NCBI GenBank assembly: GCA_036583965.1
Contig: JAZBQD010000014.1
Span: 52,085,626 to 52,149,625, forward strand
Direction of reading: 5' to 3'
Length of the DNA: 64,000 bases
Source: Prunella strophiata
Lineage: Eukaryota; Chordata; Aves; Passeriformes; Prunellidae
In this document: in pieces, positions 39,310 to 52,640 of the stretch
Layout: every line of letters starts with the position of its first letter
Numbering within the stretch: position 1 is the stretch's first letter
Position numbers and translations under genes: made by a program
Notes under the pieces: model-generated
Seen by the model: only the letters and a program-made list of their open reading frames with translations
What the model was told of the DNA's origin: nothing
The model's database searches: none

Positions 39310-41625
39310 AGAGCAGCTCTGGGATGGAGCCAGAGCTCCACTGGGCAGCCTGACCTCACCACCAGACCAGCCCTAGTGCCAGGAGACACCCCTGGAGCAA
39401 GGACAGTGTGGGCACAAGGCACCAGTACCCACATCATGGATCTGCTCCTCTTGTGCTAAATTACTTGTTGTACACACCTTCTCTCCCTCTCTTGTGCAGT
39501 TTCCTGCTTCAGGTCAAAAAACACCCACTGGGGCAGAGAGTGTGTTCAAGAAAGGGCCCAAACAGATGTGCTGACTGGGGGCAATATTCTTTTGCTCAAG
39601 CAGCTCAGGAGGCTGTAGTGATAATGTCCCAGTTTCCTTCAGTTGCAGGAATGCATAAACATTGAGAAAAGAAATGAAGATTTAAATCAGTTTCAGGCCA
39701 GGAGAGATATTTTATCCTGTAATGATTATGCATTGAGGTGTCCCTAACATCTCCTTTCATTATTTTTGCTTCACAGAAAAATTTAAAATCTTGTACTCAT
39801 TCTAAATCAGAAAAAAAAAAATAAATAAAAGAGGATGTTTTAAAATATCACTAATTTGTTTGTGAGATAAATCCACATCAGCACTATTGCTAAGTGTTGG
39901 ATGAGAGCTCATAGAAAAAATGGCAGGAAATCACTTCTTCCACAACTATTTGCTAATATCAGGGGAAAAATCATATAAACAGTACATAGTGGTATAAAAA
40001 CACTAGTTTGTTGATCAACAGAAACACTATTACTCATATTATTTCAATGGATTTATGAGTCAAAGACTTAAAAATTACTTTTCTTTCCTGCAGTTGTACT
40101 GTATTCCAGTAAAAGTGTAATCTGTACCCACTAAAATCTGAAGTTGCACTGCTACAAAATTAGTATGGCAACGTGCAATGCTTCATGCTCATTTTAAAAT
40201 GCAGTGAGATTGGATTAAAATGTTAAGCATGCTAATGTGTCTTTATTACTTATGAGCTTTTAAAACCTTAGCACAGACTCTTGTTTGAAATTTCAAACAC
40301 ATGAACCAATGAACAAAAATAATGCTTTAGCATACACAAAATGAGCTTGTCCATATTACAAAATAACTGTTTTCACAACATCTAACTAGCATGTGTTGGT
40401 TATACCAGTGGTTTTCAGGCTGAGGTTTGCAGGTCACAGGTGATGAGATGCTAAATGTATTTATCACTAAGCTGAATAGTGCACCATGATCTGTGACAAG
40501 CTTTGGAGCTCGACAGTGATCCTCCAGGAAGTCAGGAGCCAAGAGTCACATACCCCATTGGATTAGGCATATAAACAGTAACCCTAAGCATTTTTTTTAA
40601 AACCAGGAGGAGAAATAGTCTTCTCCAGAGCAACCACTTCATCCTGAAACAGAGGACTTATAAAAGGTGGTAGATGGAGTGACTTACAGATGTCACAGTC
40701 TCTCTCCACTGATGACAGAGGGAGTCTCAGGAGACTAACAAGGGGGGCATTAGCTTTAGATTAGACCTCATTGCCTTCAGTGTTCCCCTCCATAACCTCA
40801 GGACAGCTCAGATGTTCCTGCTCTGAGCTTTGGTTTCTTTGCCTCTTCATGTGAAAGGGCTGCCTCTCCTCCAGGAGCCTGGGGAGGAGAAGGAAAGCAG
40901 AGTCTCACACCAGCACCCAGGACCATGCATGGGCACACCCATCCTCTCAGAGCAGGGAGCACAGTCCTGCAAGAGGGGCTCAGCAGGTACTGGGGCTGCC
41001 AGTGCCCATGTGGGCTGTGTGTGCTCTGATTACACAGCCTTAAGTGTCTGTGCCAGTGTGGGCATCTTATCTGACCACTTCCACCTAAATCCAGCCTCTG
41101 CCTAATCTAGACCACTGTCAGCACAGATATATTGCTACTCACACAGCTGAAATAGAGGAGCTCTGCAGCCTCACATACTCTGGGGAAAGGAAATATCAAC
41201 ACAAAACTTAATTGGAAACAGGGTTTATCCTGATTCAGCACATGAGTTTTTCTTCCTGCAAGCCCACAGGGGCCATGAAAATCTTGCACAACACCTTCCA
41301 GAGAGGAATCTGAAATTGAAGCAAGCTTGTGCTGGTGTACAACACATCCATATTCTTTAGAAGATTTCCAGAAGGGGGTACATTCAAGTCCAGGTTTCTC
41401 AGTGCAATACAGCTGTATCCCATGAACTAGCTATTGGATAAAAAGGATTTTAATGCTCAACACTCATAACTGCAGCCTTGTGGAGGAATGTTTGACTCAA
41501 GCACACCACGTTGGGATTCTGAAATGCTTCTGCTTCTGAACTGAAATATATAAAGTTGTCACATCAGCCATGAAGAGTTTAATTGACTGAAAGGAAGTTA
41601 AGACTAAAACATATACACATTTGCT

Positions 41626-41642
41626 AAAAAAAAAAAAAAAAA
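41626..41642. repeat. Poly-A run (17)
   Basis: Seventeen consecutive adenines in intergenic DNA, with no recognisable retroposon body attached. Confidence 0.9.
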
Positions 41643-43142
41643 GTAATTTAATCTGGTATTTCCCAGTTAAAAATATTCTTGTACAATTAAATTTAAAATC
41701 TCTAGAGAAGTTAATTTGGCTAATGTAGCTAATTTTTAAAGTTCTTTCTCAGTGGAGCCAATTTTAATTTTGAGATTAAATGAACAACTAATAGAGACAT
41801 TCAGATTTTTTCCTCTCATTTGATGTTTGCTTAAAGATTTTTTTCTTAACAATCACCCCTTCAAAATAGCACTGCCTTCAAGGAGTATTTAGAACACATG
41901 CAACTTATTAAAAACTTAAAATAAGCCCCAGGTTACTACGTTTGCATCTATTAACAACCTTACTTTGAGAAATGGCTTTGCTAAAAAACATGTTTTAATC
42001 AGCTGGTACTACTTGCTTGCATAGACTAGAGGGTAGAACAATTTTTTTTTTAATTTAAAATTATGCAGTCATCAGCAGCTATTGAGGACTTATAGTAGTC
42101 TTGTTACTACCAAGTATCTTGATGCATTGTATTAGATATCACCAGTGCCTGCATGTGCCATGTAACACAATAATTCTTCAGTAGAAAAAAGCATGAAATG
42201 AAAATGGTGTAAAATAGTGTGGGGGAAAGCAGAAAACTTTTCTGTGGATGTTTACTCCTTGTAAAAATCACCCTGAAATATTCTCTTAGAGTTAAAAAAG
42301 TTAACAGGCCTTTTAGGCTTGCAATAAAGCTTCATTTAAAAGTTTTCTAGACCATAGTTTATATATGATTAAGTGACCTGTAATGCCAGCTGAATGAATA
42401 ATTGATCTATTCTGGAATGACCTGAGAGATTTCTTGTTTTCAAGCCTGATCAGTCTGGTACCCACACCATCCATTTACCGCTTCTAATGTTCAGCAGACT
42501 GTTCTATAACTCTGCCAGGTTCAGTTCTGCAGCTACAATTCAATCAAAAAGTCATGTCAGGGCTTAGAGTTGTATTAGCTGAAATTAGGAATGTTGGTCA
42601 TTTATTACACTTGGAGTCATATTTATCTTCTGGGCCTCAGCTTTTCACTGAAGACAAATTCTCAAGGTTTTTATACCAAATAAAGAAAAAATTATTTTTA
42701 TTTTTTTTAATGGAAACTTAGTGCATCCTTGTTTTCATCCACCTTCCAGGTCTTTACAAATGGTCACATATTTCATGAGAGTTATGGCCCAAATCACAAG
42801 AGCTGTCAGCACTGACATTTACCCATCAACATTATGGGGTGCACAATTGCAAAGATACGTATGAAATCATTAGAAGTATAGAAGAATGGTTCAGATTATT
42901 TTTTTTCTACCTTTTTGGGTTAGATCCAGTGAAAGATTTAAAGGTGCCAACACCTAACTTCTAGGCTGACTTCCAGAATGAAATTCAGAGTCAGATATTT
43001 GAGTTCCTTCCATAAGTTGAGATAGGTCACTCAGTGGGAAGAAGACTCCTGAACAGCAGTGAGAACCCTGCTCTCCCCATTCCACTGCATTCTGCCTCTT
43101 CTCAGCTAAATTCTTGTGAGGCTGCTGAGCCACACCCTCCTG

Positions 43143-43171
43143 GTTTGAAATCTCACCAGGAGATTTCAAAC
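43143..43171. repeat. Perfect 12-bp inverted repeat with 5-nt loop
   Basis: GTTTGAAATCTC at 43143-43154 is followed by the loop ACCAG and its exact reverse complement at 43160-43171. It can form a short hairpin. Neither a terminator role nor a microRNA precursor is supported, since the stem is too short for the latter. Confidence 0.9.
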
Positions 43172-45932
43172 TGCCCAAAGGCTACAGTGCTCTGCTACAG
43201 CAGAGGGGCTTGAATCTGAAGTCCCTCAGTTGGAAGAGAGCACCCCATGCATGTCTCTGCCTCCTGGGTGAGTGCTACAGGTATAAGAGGTTCATTAGAA
43301 ACACTTTGCATATAATTGCTACTAGGAAGGGACACAGTTTTGACAGTGAGCCAGGCAGGCTCATTTCAAGGGATTTTGCATGCTCTTCTGCCTACTTTTG
43401 GGATCTACTGAAGCTTTGGTAGGGAGGCAGCATTGCAGACTGAGTTGAAGAAGATCTCTGAAGACATTTAGAAACCTTCAAGGTTAAGCAGCCATTGGGC
43501 AGGATGTTTGGATAAAAGTCACCAAGAGCTCGGTCCAGTTATCCAGCTGTAAAGGGTGTCTAGGAATGTTTGTCCTGTCCAAGGCAGGTGCAAGTGGGAG
43601 ATCACCACTGGCCACATGGGAGACATTCAGTTCTCTGGAGTGGCAGCAAGAGGCCAGCATCTACACTGTAGCATCTTTCTATGTAAGAGGTGACAAAGTT
43701 TTAGCAACTGAAATAAGCCTATATAATAACCAAATCCCACATTAGGAAGAGCAAACTTTTACCTTGCTTTTGGATTTTGGTACACTGAGAAGATACTGTC
43801 AGCAGCAGTAAATACCATTAGTTAGAGGTGACAACCAGTTGAAAACACGAGTTCACCTATATATTCTACTACATTAATAAAATGCTATGGAAAACCTTTC
43901 CATGCCAAAGCACAGACCTAGTTCTGCAGCTGCACATCGTGAAGCCTGTGGGAAGTGGGAATAGAATAAAGTTAGATGTGTCTGCCTCCAATTTCACTCT
44001 CTTTTTAAGGTCAATCAGACCATACACTAGTTTACAGCTGTACAGACAGAGAAATCTGCTCATGGGTCTTTCTGAGAAAATTCACTTGTTTTAGAGTGAA
44101 AGCCCACTCAATGAGATTTGTAAGAAAAATAAGCATCTAAACAATGACATGACTAAGTGCTTACCACAGCAGGCTGTTTGTTTTGGACACAGGATGGAGA
44201 AGGCTTTTGCCAGTTTCTGTTTAGCTTGGCAAACCCCATGACAAGTGTAGTCACAGCAAATATATTCCCAAGCCAGATGACACACACAGTTCCAGAGCTG
44301 ATACAAAATGGGCTGTGGAAGACTAGAGTATAATAAAACAAGTTAAAATAGTGTGTGACAATGATAGCTTTGCATACTATTGCCCTCAAAGTATCAAAAG
44401 GATCTCACATTTCTTTCAAAGATATGTATTAGTGATGTAGTGAAGTAAAAGATGAAATTTTATACATAGAAAATTGGATTTATTTTTTTATGTCACAAAG
44501 GCTGATATTGCACACATTTGCTACAACAGACTCTCAGAGAAATCAAATGAAATCATAAAACAGAAAGCAAGACATTATTTTTTAACGACTGCATTATGTA
44601 AGGGGGAAGAAGGAGATGATATCAACCTGCCAGCTGGAAATCAATAGGAACTTGGCCAACTAGCCTAAGGCTTTTTTTCTACTGTCTTCAAGGGGATCAG
44701 TTTACTCAAATAATAATTTAATCCCATGTGCTTCGGGAATACTGGATGTTTGAAGAACATTTAAATCCTGGGCATTGTAAAACCAACATTTTATGCACAT
44801 GCTGAAGCCCAAAGCATAGCATTCAATCTTTATGTGGTCAATAATACTTTCTGTCATGTGCAATAAGTGATGCTATGATCAATTCAGATACTTATGACTA
44901 AAATAGATTTGTTTTACTTAAAAAACTTTCTTGTTTGTAGTTTTAACAAGTCACAAGTCCAGTTCCTCAGGCCAGCATCTCACAGGAGCTAGAAGAGCCT
45001 TGTCCTTGAGTTTCTTCAAAAAACAAGAGTTTGAGAGAAGATTAACATTGATTTTTAAGAAATATTGGTATAATGTGGAAAGAAGAAAAAAATGGCAAAA
45101 AGTTAAGTAGGTATTAAGAAGGTTAAAAGGGATGACCTAAAGGGATAGACTGGTATTAACTGCTCACAAAACGATGGAAGGCTGATAGGGATGTCATTTG
45201 CCATAAGTATGGTAGCATAATTAAGGTCATTCAGTAAGAATTATATAAAACAGACTTTGTCACACAAATACCATTACTGAAAGAGATGAGAAATTTAGGT
45301 GATAATGTAAATTATACTGACATAACAGGCTTTGAAAAACTATTTTATATCATGGTGAAGGACCTTCTGTTTAAAAAAAAGTATAGAGCTATAAGAAAAA
45401 AAAGATGAAAACAACTTCATACGAGTATCCAGTTCATCACCCATTGGTAGATTCTTGAATATAAAATGGATTTCAACTGAAAATTTAGTCTATACATTTC
45501 TAAACAGAAGTATTTCTGTGTCTGCAAATGGTGTTGCACAGACTTTCTATTCTTGGCTCAACTATAAGAAATACCTTTATTACTGAACTGAATACAAAAG
45601 AATCACTGCAGCTAGTGTAAAAATTCCAGCAGCATGCCAGAAGTGATAAGAATGGGTCAGTTCCACACAGAGGCTGTGGTGCCAGAAATGCTAGTTTCAT
45701 TCAAACAAAGAATATAGGTCAAACATCCAGATCTGGGAAAGCAGTATCCTGTAATTCAATGCCTTAGAGAAAAACTCTGGTTTAAGGGAAATAGCCAATG
45801 AAAAAAAAAGCTCACAACATGACTGTGTGATTATGAGGGATAGTACGATCTTCAGATGTGTAAATAAGAACGAATCTGTAACAAGTAAGACAACTGTATA
45901 CTGCCCAGCTGATATGAGCTAATTGATTTTGG

Positions 45933-45948
45933 TTTTTTTTTTTTTTTT
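45933..45948. repeat. Poly-T run (16)
   Basis: Sixteen consecutive thymines in intergenic DNA. No retroposon body in minus orientation is recognisable beside it. Confidence 0.9.
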
Positions 45949-48416
45949 CCTGATATTCTTCATCAGAAAATTCAACATTCTCAGAGAGAGGTGAAGTTTA
46001 AATAAGAAAAGAATTTTAGAAAAGAAGAGGAAGATGTTTTGATTGTCATGACACTTCTCTTGTGCTTTTAACATGATTTGGTTTTAAATTTAGTATTATT
46101 TTTGCATATTTGGTGACATCACATCATATTAAAAATTTAAAAAACAAAACCTATTAAAAGTCAAACAGTAATGAAATGTCTCAAGTTTGCTGTAAGATTA
46201 CTTTTGAGCCTATAGTTATAGAAATTGTCAACATCTTCCCTTTCTATTCTGTTTTGGGAGAAAGACTTTCTGAAAATCCATATCTTCTGTCAGCTGAGAT
46301 TGCAATTCAGATATTGGAACCTGAGTCCAATGTCAGTATTTAAGAATATAGAAAGCCAAGAAATGTTATAAATGAACCACAAGGATGTTCCAGAGTTGCA
46401 TGTCTTAAAAATACAGTTTGAAAACAAGGGTTTGGATGTTTTCTTAGCTTATTAGATCAACAGAAATACACCAAAACCTAACATGAAAATCACTAGCCAA
46501 AGGAATTCAAATTAAAATTAAGGGGACATTTATTACCCATTGGAACAACTAAACTGAGATTACTATAAATCAGTCATTTTTTGCAGCCTCTCAGATGACA
46601 TACTTTCCTAGAAGGCATGCTTGCAGCTCAGTGACAAACACGGGACTCAACACTGAATTTCTGCAGGCATGTCCTGCAGCTCGCACTGTGCGGGAGGTTC
46701 TCACAGCTCCTGGGTTTCAGCCTATGAGCATGGGAAAAGAAAAAAAGCAGCACTCAAGTCACTGCTGTGGTCAGGCAGCTGCCTTCTGTAACCAGTATAT
46801 GTTTGCAAGAATGAGCATCACTTAGCAAAGGGTCTGACAGGGAGGAAAAGGGCCATGGTCTGCAGTGTGAAGCACTCACTGAAGACAAGAGATGAGGTGC
46901 ACAGAAGGAGATACCATGAAACAAGCACAGCCATACCACCCACCATACTATGGGCAAAGCACCTAACCTTCTATGCAAGTGATAAAAAGAAAAAAAAAGA
47001 TTAGCAGATTTTTTTAATAGTAATAAAATGGATTATTGGAAAACTTGTCTGAGCAGGACCCAATGGGAGAAATTATTTCAGCTCACAATTCAGTAATGTC
47101 TCTGGGGGACCAGAGGACAAGCTGAAACATGAAGTACAGAGAACTAAAAAGGAAAGAGAATCAACATACACCCTGCTCCAACACACTGAACACCTGACAT
47201 CACAAGAAAGACCCCTTCCCACACAGATCACCAGCACCTTAATTTTCCTCCCTGCCAATCAGTCTTTCTGCAAGCGTAACTGCAACCTTAGCTTTTTTTA
47301 AATATCACACCTGCCTGATAAATTTTTCCTCTTAAATCCATAGCAATAATGGTTTTACCTTAGAGCTTCAGATTAAGATATACATATTTGCACATTGCTA
47401 ATCTTTGCATAACTCATGTTTCAGGAATGCAGACCTATTAGTAAATACAGATCAAATTGTGAAACTGTATTACAGCATAGGAAATCTTTCTTAATCTAGA
47501 TAAAAACCCCTCTTCTTAGATCACATAGATCAATCATAAGCAATTTTTTTCCCAATAGTATCAGATAAGCAATCATTATCAAATCAAATCAAGCAATCAA
47601 ATCTTCCTGATTTGTTAGGAATTCAACAAATATAGCTAATCTGTACATATTCACCTCTCTCCAGCCTTAGACTGCAATTTATCAGGCAGGGACTGTCTTT
47701 TCTTGTATATATGGAAAGTGGTCAGCTAAGTGTGGACACTGGCATAAATAAATAATGACATCATAGTCACTAGGGACAATTAATTAAAATTATACTCTGA
47801 TTTAATTGTGAAGCTCCTCTTCCAAAATCCCAGATGAGTAATGATATTCATAATCCTGCTTTACATTTTTCTTATTTTATCAGGAGTTTCCTTCTAACAA
47901 AACAACTGGAACCATACATGTCCTGCCTATCTATTCATTCTCCATGCACTCACCAATGCTCAAGACATTCCCTCTTGCTCAAATGCTGTGGGACAGATTC
48001 TTTTCTATTTACTTCTTCTAAGTTCTCATTACTTTCTTTTGAAAATACAGTATCAGCCAGAACTTAAGAGGGAAGAACATCTTTGGAGAGTTGCTTACTG
48101 TGATTACAGGATGCTTAAGGCAACAGATGAAGCAATGAAATCATTACATGGAAAGAGAACATGCCAAGGAGCACCAAGGAGCCTGCCAGTTCAGGGAAGA
48201 ACAAAAAGAACTTCCCAGACATGAGGAGCCTGGATAGAGTTTGCTATAACTCAGGAAGTTACTGAATCAGCTAAAGCAAGGACTCACCCGAAAGAGTAGA
48301 AATTGTTGGGATTTTTTAACTTCCTGTTTGCCTTTTTCAAGATTTTTAAGGCTTTCTCTGTTTAAAAACTTAGTTTTCTAGTTTTTATTCAAATGAAGGT
48401 TGTTTTTTTTGTTTGG

Positions 48417-48432
48417 TTTTTTTTTTTTTTTT
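48417..48432. repeat. Poly-T run (16) after a T/G-rich stretch
   Basis: A T-rich stretch from about 48400 ends in a run of sixteen thymines followed by AATAAAC. It is low-complexity sequence with no associated element that I recognise. Confidence 0.85.
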
Positions 48433-49699
48433 AATAAACTATCAACTTTAGTGTAACTTGAGTTAGAATACAACATAACATAGAAAAAGACTGCCTGATG
48501 CAGAGTCCCATCAGGGATGGAAAGATGACTGCCCTTAGTGCTGTCCCCACTATAAGAGCAAGGAGGGAAGCTTTCACACTGGGAAGCTTCACTGCTGTCA
48601 GAAGTGGAGCAGGAAGTGTGAAAGAAGGAAAGGAGTGGAAAAATACAAGATATTTTGACTGGTAACAGGCCTCCTCACCTCCCCACACACCAAATGTCTT
48701 CCTGCAGGGAAGACAGGTGCAAAAGAGAACAAACAAAAGAGAATTAAGAAGAAAAGCAAAGAGCAGTCAAAAGTAAAATGAAGGAAAAAGGAAAGCTGGG
48801 AATCATGACATTGCTGGTAGCAAAAGAAAAAAACAGAGTAACAGAACTACACAAGAAGGTCTTTCCTTCCCATCATCCAGGCAACTCCATCATCCTAAAC
48901 TGAGTCAATCAAGTACTTGTGATACTGAGCCCCAGAGCAATGAGACAGCTACTGCTCTCATGAGATGATGGGAGAACACCCAAAACAAGTGATAAAAGTT
49001 GGAGAAAGATGTTCTACTGCAATTGGAAATGGTAAAAAATACACATCATGCATCTAAAGAAGTAGTCTTTCTTGAAAAATTATATTAAAAAAATAAAAAA
49101 GCAGAGGGCATAAATGCTCAACTCCTCATTAACCCTCAGCACCTGGAAATGAGAAGTGCCTCTTAAAAAGTAGTTTCTAATGCATTTGATCTCTCTACAA
49201 AAAACAAAAGTTAGAATGGGCCAATGCTGTAAGGTAAACACAGTTTTTGTTGGCACAGCTCCAATTTTAACCTTAAAAGAATTAGTTTATATCAAAAAAA
49301 GAGTCACAACTGCCTTTTTCTTTAATCTCAAAGCTTGTCTTAAGTTTGCAGAGCCTGCTGCCAGCTGAGACAAACTCTACCTCAAAACAGGCATTATAGT
49401 TGGGGGGGGGAGTACAGCATCACAGCCTTTCTTTCCTCTTCTTCCAGTATATCAGCCAATATTTTCTCTGCAAACAGACCTGATCAATATGCAATAGCAA
49501 GACACAGTTTTCAAATTCTGCATTCTTTTAGATGTTCTCACTGTACATGTATTTCTCAAAATTAAGTGGAGAGAATGTCATTAATGTAATAGATAAAGCC
49601 AGGAGAAAGTAAAAATTACAATCATGTGGCCAAAAAATTCTCAAATTGGGAATCTAGATTTGCATTTTCTCCCAGAGCTTTGCCATATATGAGTAAGCA

Positions 49700-50540
49700 T
49701 CAGAACAGAAGGATGTGTCACGTGGAGTTCACCAGGGGTCTGTCCTGGCTGCAATACACTCCAGTATTTATTCAGAGAGTGTATATTAAATTTACAGATG
49801 GCAAGAACCTAGAAGGAAATGAACCTATTGCAAAGGAAAAAATACTGTGGACAAAAGAAGGAAATAATGTCTGGGAAAGAGAAAACAGAATGCACCCCAA
49901 CAGGGACAAGTGGAAGATATTGTAAGAGCAAATGAACCACACAAATACAGAACAGAAGACAGCCAATTAGAAATCAGTTGTGTAGAAAAGGACCTTGAAA
50001 GATATAAAAGAGAAGCTGAACAGAAGTCAACATCAAGCTGTAACAGGTTTCTTAAGGTACCAACAGAATTATGCATGAGCCAGAATACAGAATGTAAAAT
50101 CTGTAAAAGCCCTCTGCTCTGCAAGGCACGGCTGTGATACTGCCTTGCTCTTACAATACAAAAATAAATATGTAAGTAAAAATTCAAGTGGGCCAACTGG
50201 AAGGAATGCATAAGGAGAGTTGCAAGAACAGTTCCACAAAACATGACCCTGGAGGAAAAAACAGAGCAGTGAGTTTTTGAGTCCAAACAAACTTAAGACC
50301 TAAACATGACATGCTAACAGCCCCCAGGCACATAAGACACTGCTGCAGGGAGAGATTGAACAGTTAGTTTCCTACATTTATCCAGGAGAAGGAAAAAAGT
50401 AACAGGCTTAGATTTTAACTGCAAGGTTTACACCTCAAGCCAAGAGAATTTTCTGTTGGCAAGAATAATGAAATGTAAGAATGAACTGCCTGAAGAGGCC
50501 AGACAAACGTTCCTTGAAAAAGGTCAGCTGACCTTGCCTC
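49700..50540 (+). mobile_element. Degenerate CR1-family LINE relic (end of ORF2 and 3' region)
   Basis: The translation shows scattered reverse-transcriptase landmarks of CR1 elements in the right order. They are a degraded VPQGSVLG motif (here VHQGSVL, near 49728), KFADD-like KFTDGKNLEG (near 49790), a KCKVL-like KWKIL (near 49910), then PHKYR and QLEISCVEKDLE (to about 50005). The reading frame changes between the blocks. The stretch from about 50400 (TTAGATTTTAACTGCAAGG through GAATGAACTGCCTGAAGAGG) resembles the usual CR1 3' region. The copy is old, broken and cannot be active. The exact ends are uncertain. Confidence 0.75.
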
Positions 50541-52519
50541 ATAGTAAAGATAGACTCCTCATCTTCCCTGCACCCCATTATTCTCAGCTTGCCTAAATAT
50601 TGTCAGAAAAAGAGTTAACATCCTTCATCCTCAAAAGTAATCTCTTCATCATGACCAGCTGGCCTCTTTTACAGATTAAATAACTATGCCTTGCTGTGTT
50701 CCTGTTCCTCACCTTCCCCAGCTCAGCACACAGGCTGTCCTCCCCTCTCTGGAGCCCTGTGCACGTGCCCAGGCCGTCTCTGCTTCCCCTGAGCAACGCT
50801 CTAGAGAGGACACAAAAGCCTTTATGGATGATTAATAGCTACCTTTCAAGGCTTAATGATTTGGCCAAGAAACTACATCTTATAGATCAGTCAGCTAATC
50901 TAGACTTTGGCCAGCTCTCTTCTGCTCTTTCCAAGAGGTAGACTGAACATTCAGCTCAACATCTCTCCTGCTTTCAGTCATTTTTCTCCATTATCAACCA
51001 CCTATTCACACAACTATTCCCAAGTTGCACCACTTTACTCAACAGATCATCTCCATTACATTACCAATGGGTAAGCAGAGAAACCTTGAATCTTAATCAA
51101 AACAAACTGTCACTAAATACTCAGAACTAATTCAGGAATTAGTCCTATTTTACAGTTCTGTGTGTTCTGTTTTCCAGTTTTCAGCTCTGCAATGATGAGA
51201 CTGCATTTTATCTAAGGAAGAACACATCATTTTACTACCGTTTAGGTAATGTATACAATTCCAAACGGCAGAAGTTCTTTCCTTCTGTTGCTGGAAAAAA
51301 GATGAATAATAATGTTAAAATTAGTTACAGCCAGTATGTGGTAGATGGACTGTTGCCATATGGTGGTTATGTAAATTAAGTGACAAAATAAGGATCTAGC
51401 ATTTATAAGCAACTATTGCACACTTCAGAAACCCAGCCTGCCTGTGAAATACCTAGGGGCTCCCACTTATGGGAAAAGATGACATCAAAAACTTGGATTT
51501 TTTTTCTGAGACTCTGAACAATCATTTCAAGGAAAACATAAGCTTCTTATTTGCCTCACACAAATAAAGAATATCAAGTCAAATCACCACTCCTGTTCAT
51601 TACACAAAGTAGTCTTGTTGTCCAATTAAACATCTATTTTCACTTGGTAAAATGACGTCCCAACTCCGCGTTGCTGTGTTGTCTGGCTGGAAAGGTGCCT
51701 GACTGTGCTTCATGGATGACTTGAATGCCCAAACTTAGGACAAAGACAATTTCTCTAAAACCTGTCAAAGCCACCCACTTTTGCTGACTAGGCAGGGAAT
51801 TTAGGACCACCTTTAGGAGTCCTGATACTCTATGTGCTTGTCATTGAAACATAAAATGGGGGGACAGCTGGGCAAGATACTTCCCAAGCATCACAGCTCA
51901 GTAAACTTTAAATACATTCAAGAGGCAGCATTTCAGACTCCATGTGTAGCTATCATGGAGAAAAGTGCTAAAGTATTTAACTTTTTTTATTATTTCAGCA
52001 GGCAGGGACACTAGGTATCAAACAGATAATTGGATCAGAAATCAAAAAACAGTTTCTTCTAAAGCTGGGTCACTATTTTAAAAAACTATCTCTCATTTCT
52101 CAGGTTGTAATGAAAGCATAGCTCCTGCTATGAAAAATAAAAGTTGAAATTAATTATGGTATATAACAGCTTCATGAATCCTTGACATACAGCACAGATT
52201 AGATTCTAGACTCCTACTGTCCCACCACACAAAAACATTAATATTTTTTCCCTAACCATATGCACAGAGGATAATTAACACAAAATCCTTTTTCCTTACT
52301 AACAAAAGGAGTCTTCAGGCTTTATTAGAAAAACAGGAAAGCAATTAACTAAAGATTAAAGGGGCTCCATCTGCATGAAGCGTGATAGAAATTGCCAAAA
52401 GGAGGAGGAGACAGGTAACAGAGGATATAACAAAAGTGGGGGCGGGGGAGAAGGAGAGAATGAGCAACAGAGGGTTAATATTAAAATCACAACTGGAGAT
52501 CTTTTTCAGTAACCTGTTG
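50541..52519. other. Intergenic stretch between CR1 relics, nothing recognised
   Basis: AT-rich unique-looking sequence with chance ORFs only. No exon, RNA gene or transposon end was recognised. Confidence 0.6.
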
Positions 52520-52640
52520 GAAGTCAGCCAGAGGGGATAACTGTAATGTAGGCACAAGCTTAGGCAAAAGTCTACGGACTCTGTTCAGGTCAGATTACTT
52601 GATCATAACGGTCCTTTCCACCCTCATAAATCTGAATTAC
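52520..52640 (+). mobile_element. Short CR1-family 3'-end relic
   Basis: The segment TTGATCATAACGGTCCTTTCCACCCTCATAA near 52597-52628 resembles the common CR1 3' end, in which a 'GATCTCTAAGGTCCCTTCCAACCC' type sequence precedes the terminal octamer repeats. The upstream part is too diverged to place firmly, and only about 50 bp are convincing. Confidence 0.5.

Larger units (their letters stand above)
32216..49690. other. Intergenic sequence upstream of GRM8, no gene recognised
   Basis: This is AT-rich DNA with only short chance ORFs. I recognise no exon, tRNA, rRNA or intact transposon. Visible minor structures are a G-run at 33145-33169, a duplicated 16-mer at 39278-39309, a poly-A run at 41626-41642, a 12-bp perfect inverted repeat at 43143-43171, and T-runs at 45933-45948 and 48417-48432. 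Confidence 0.7.
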
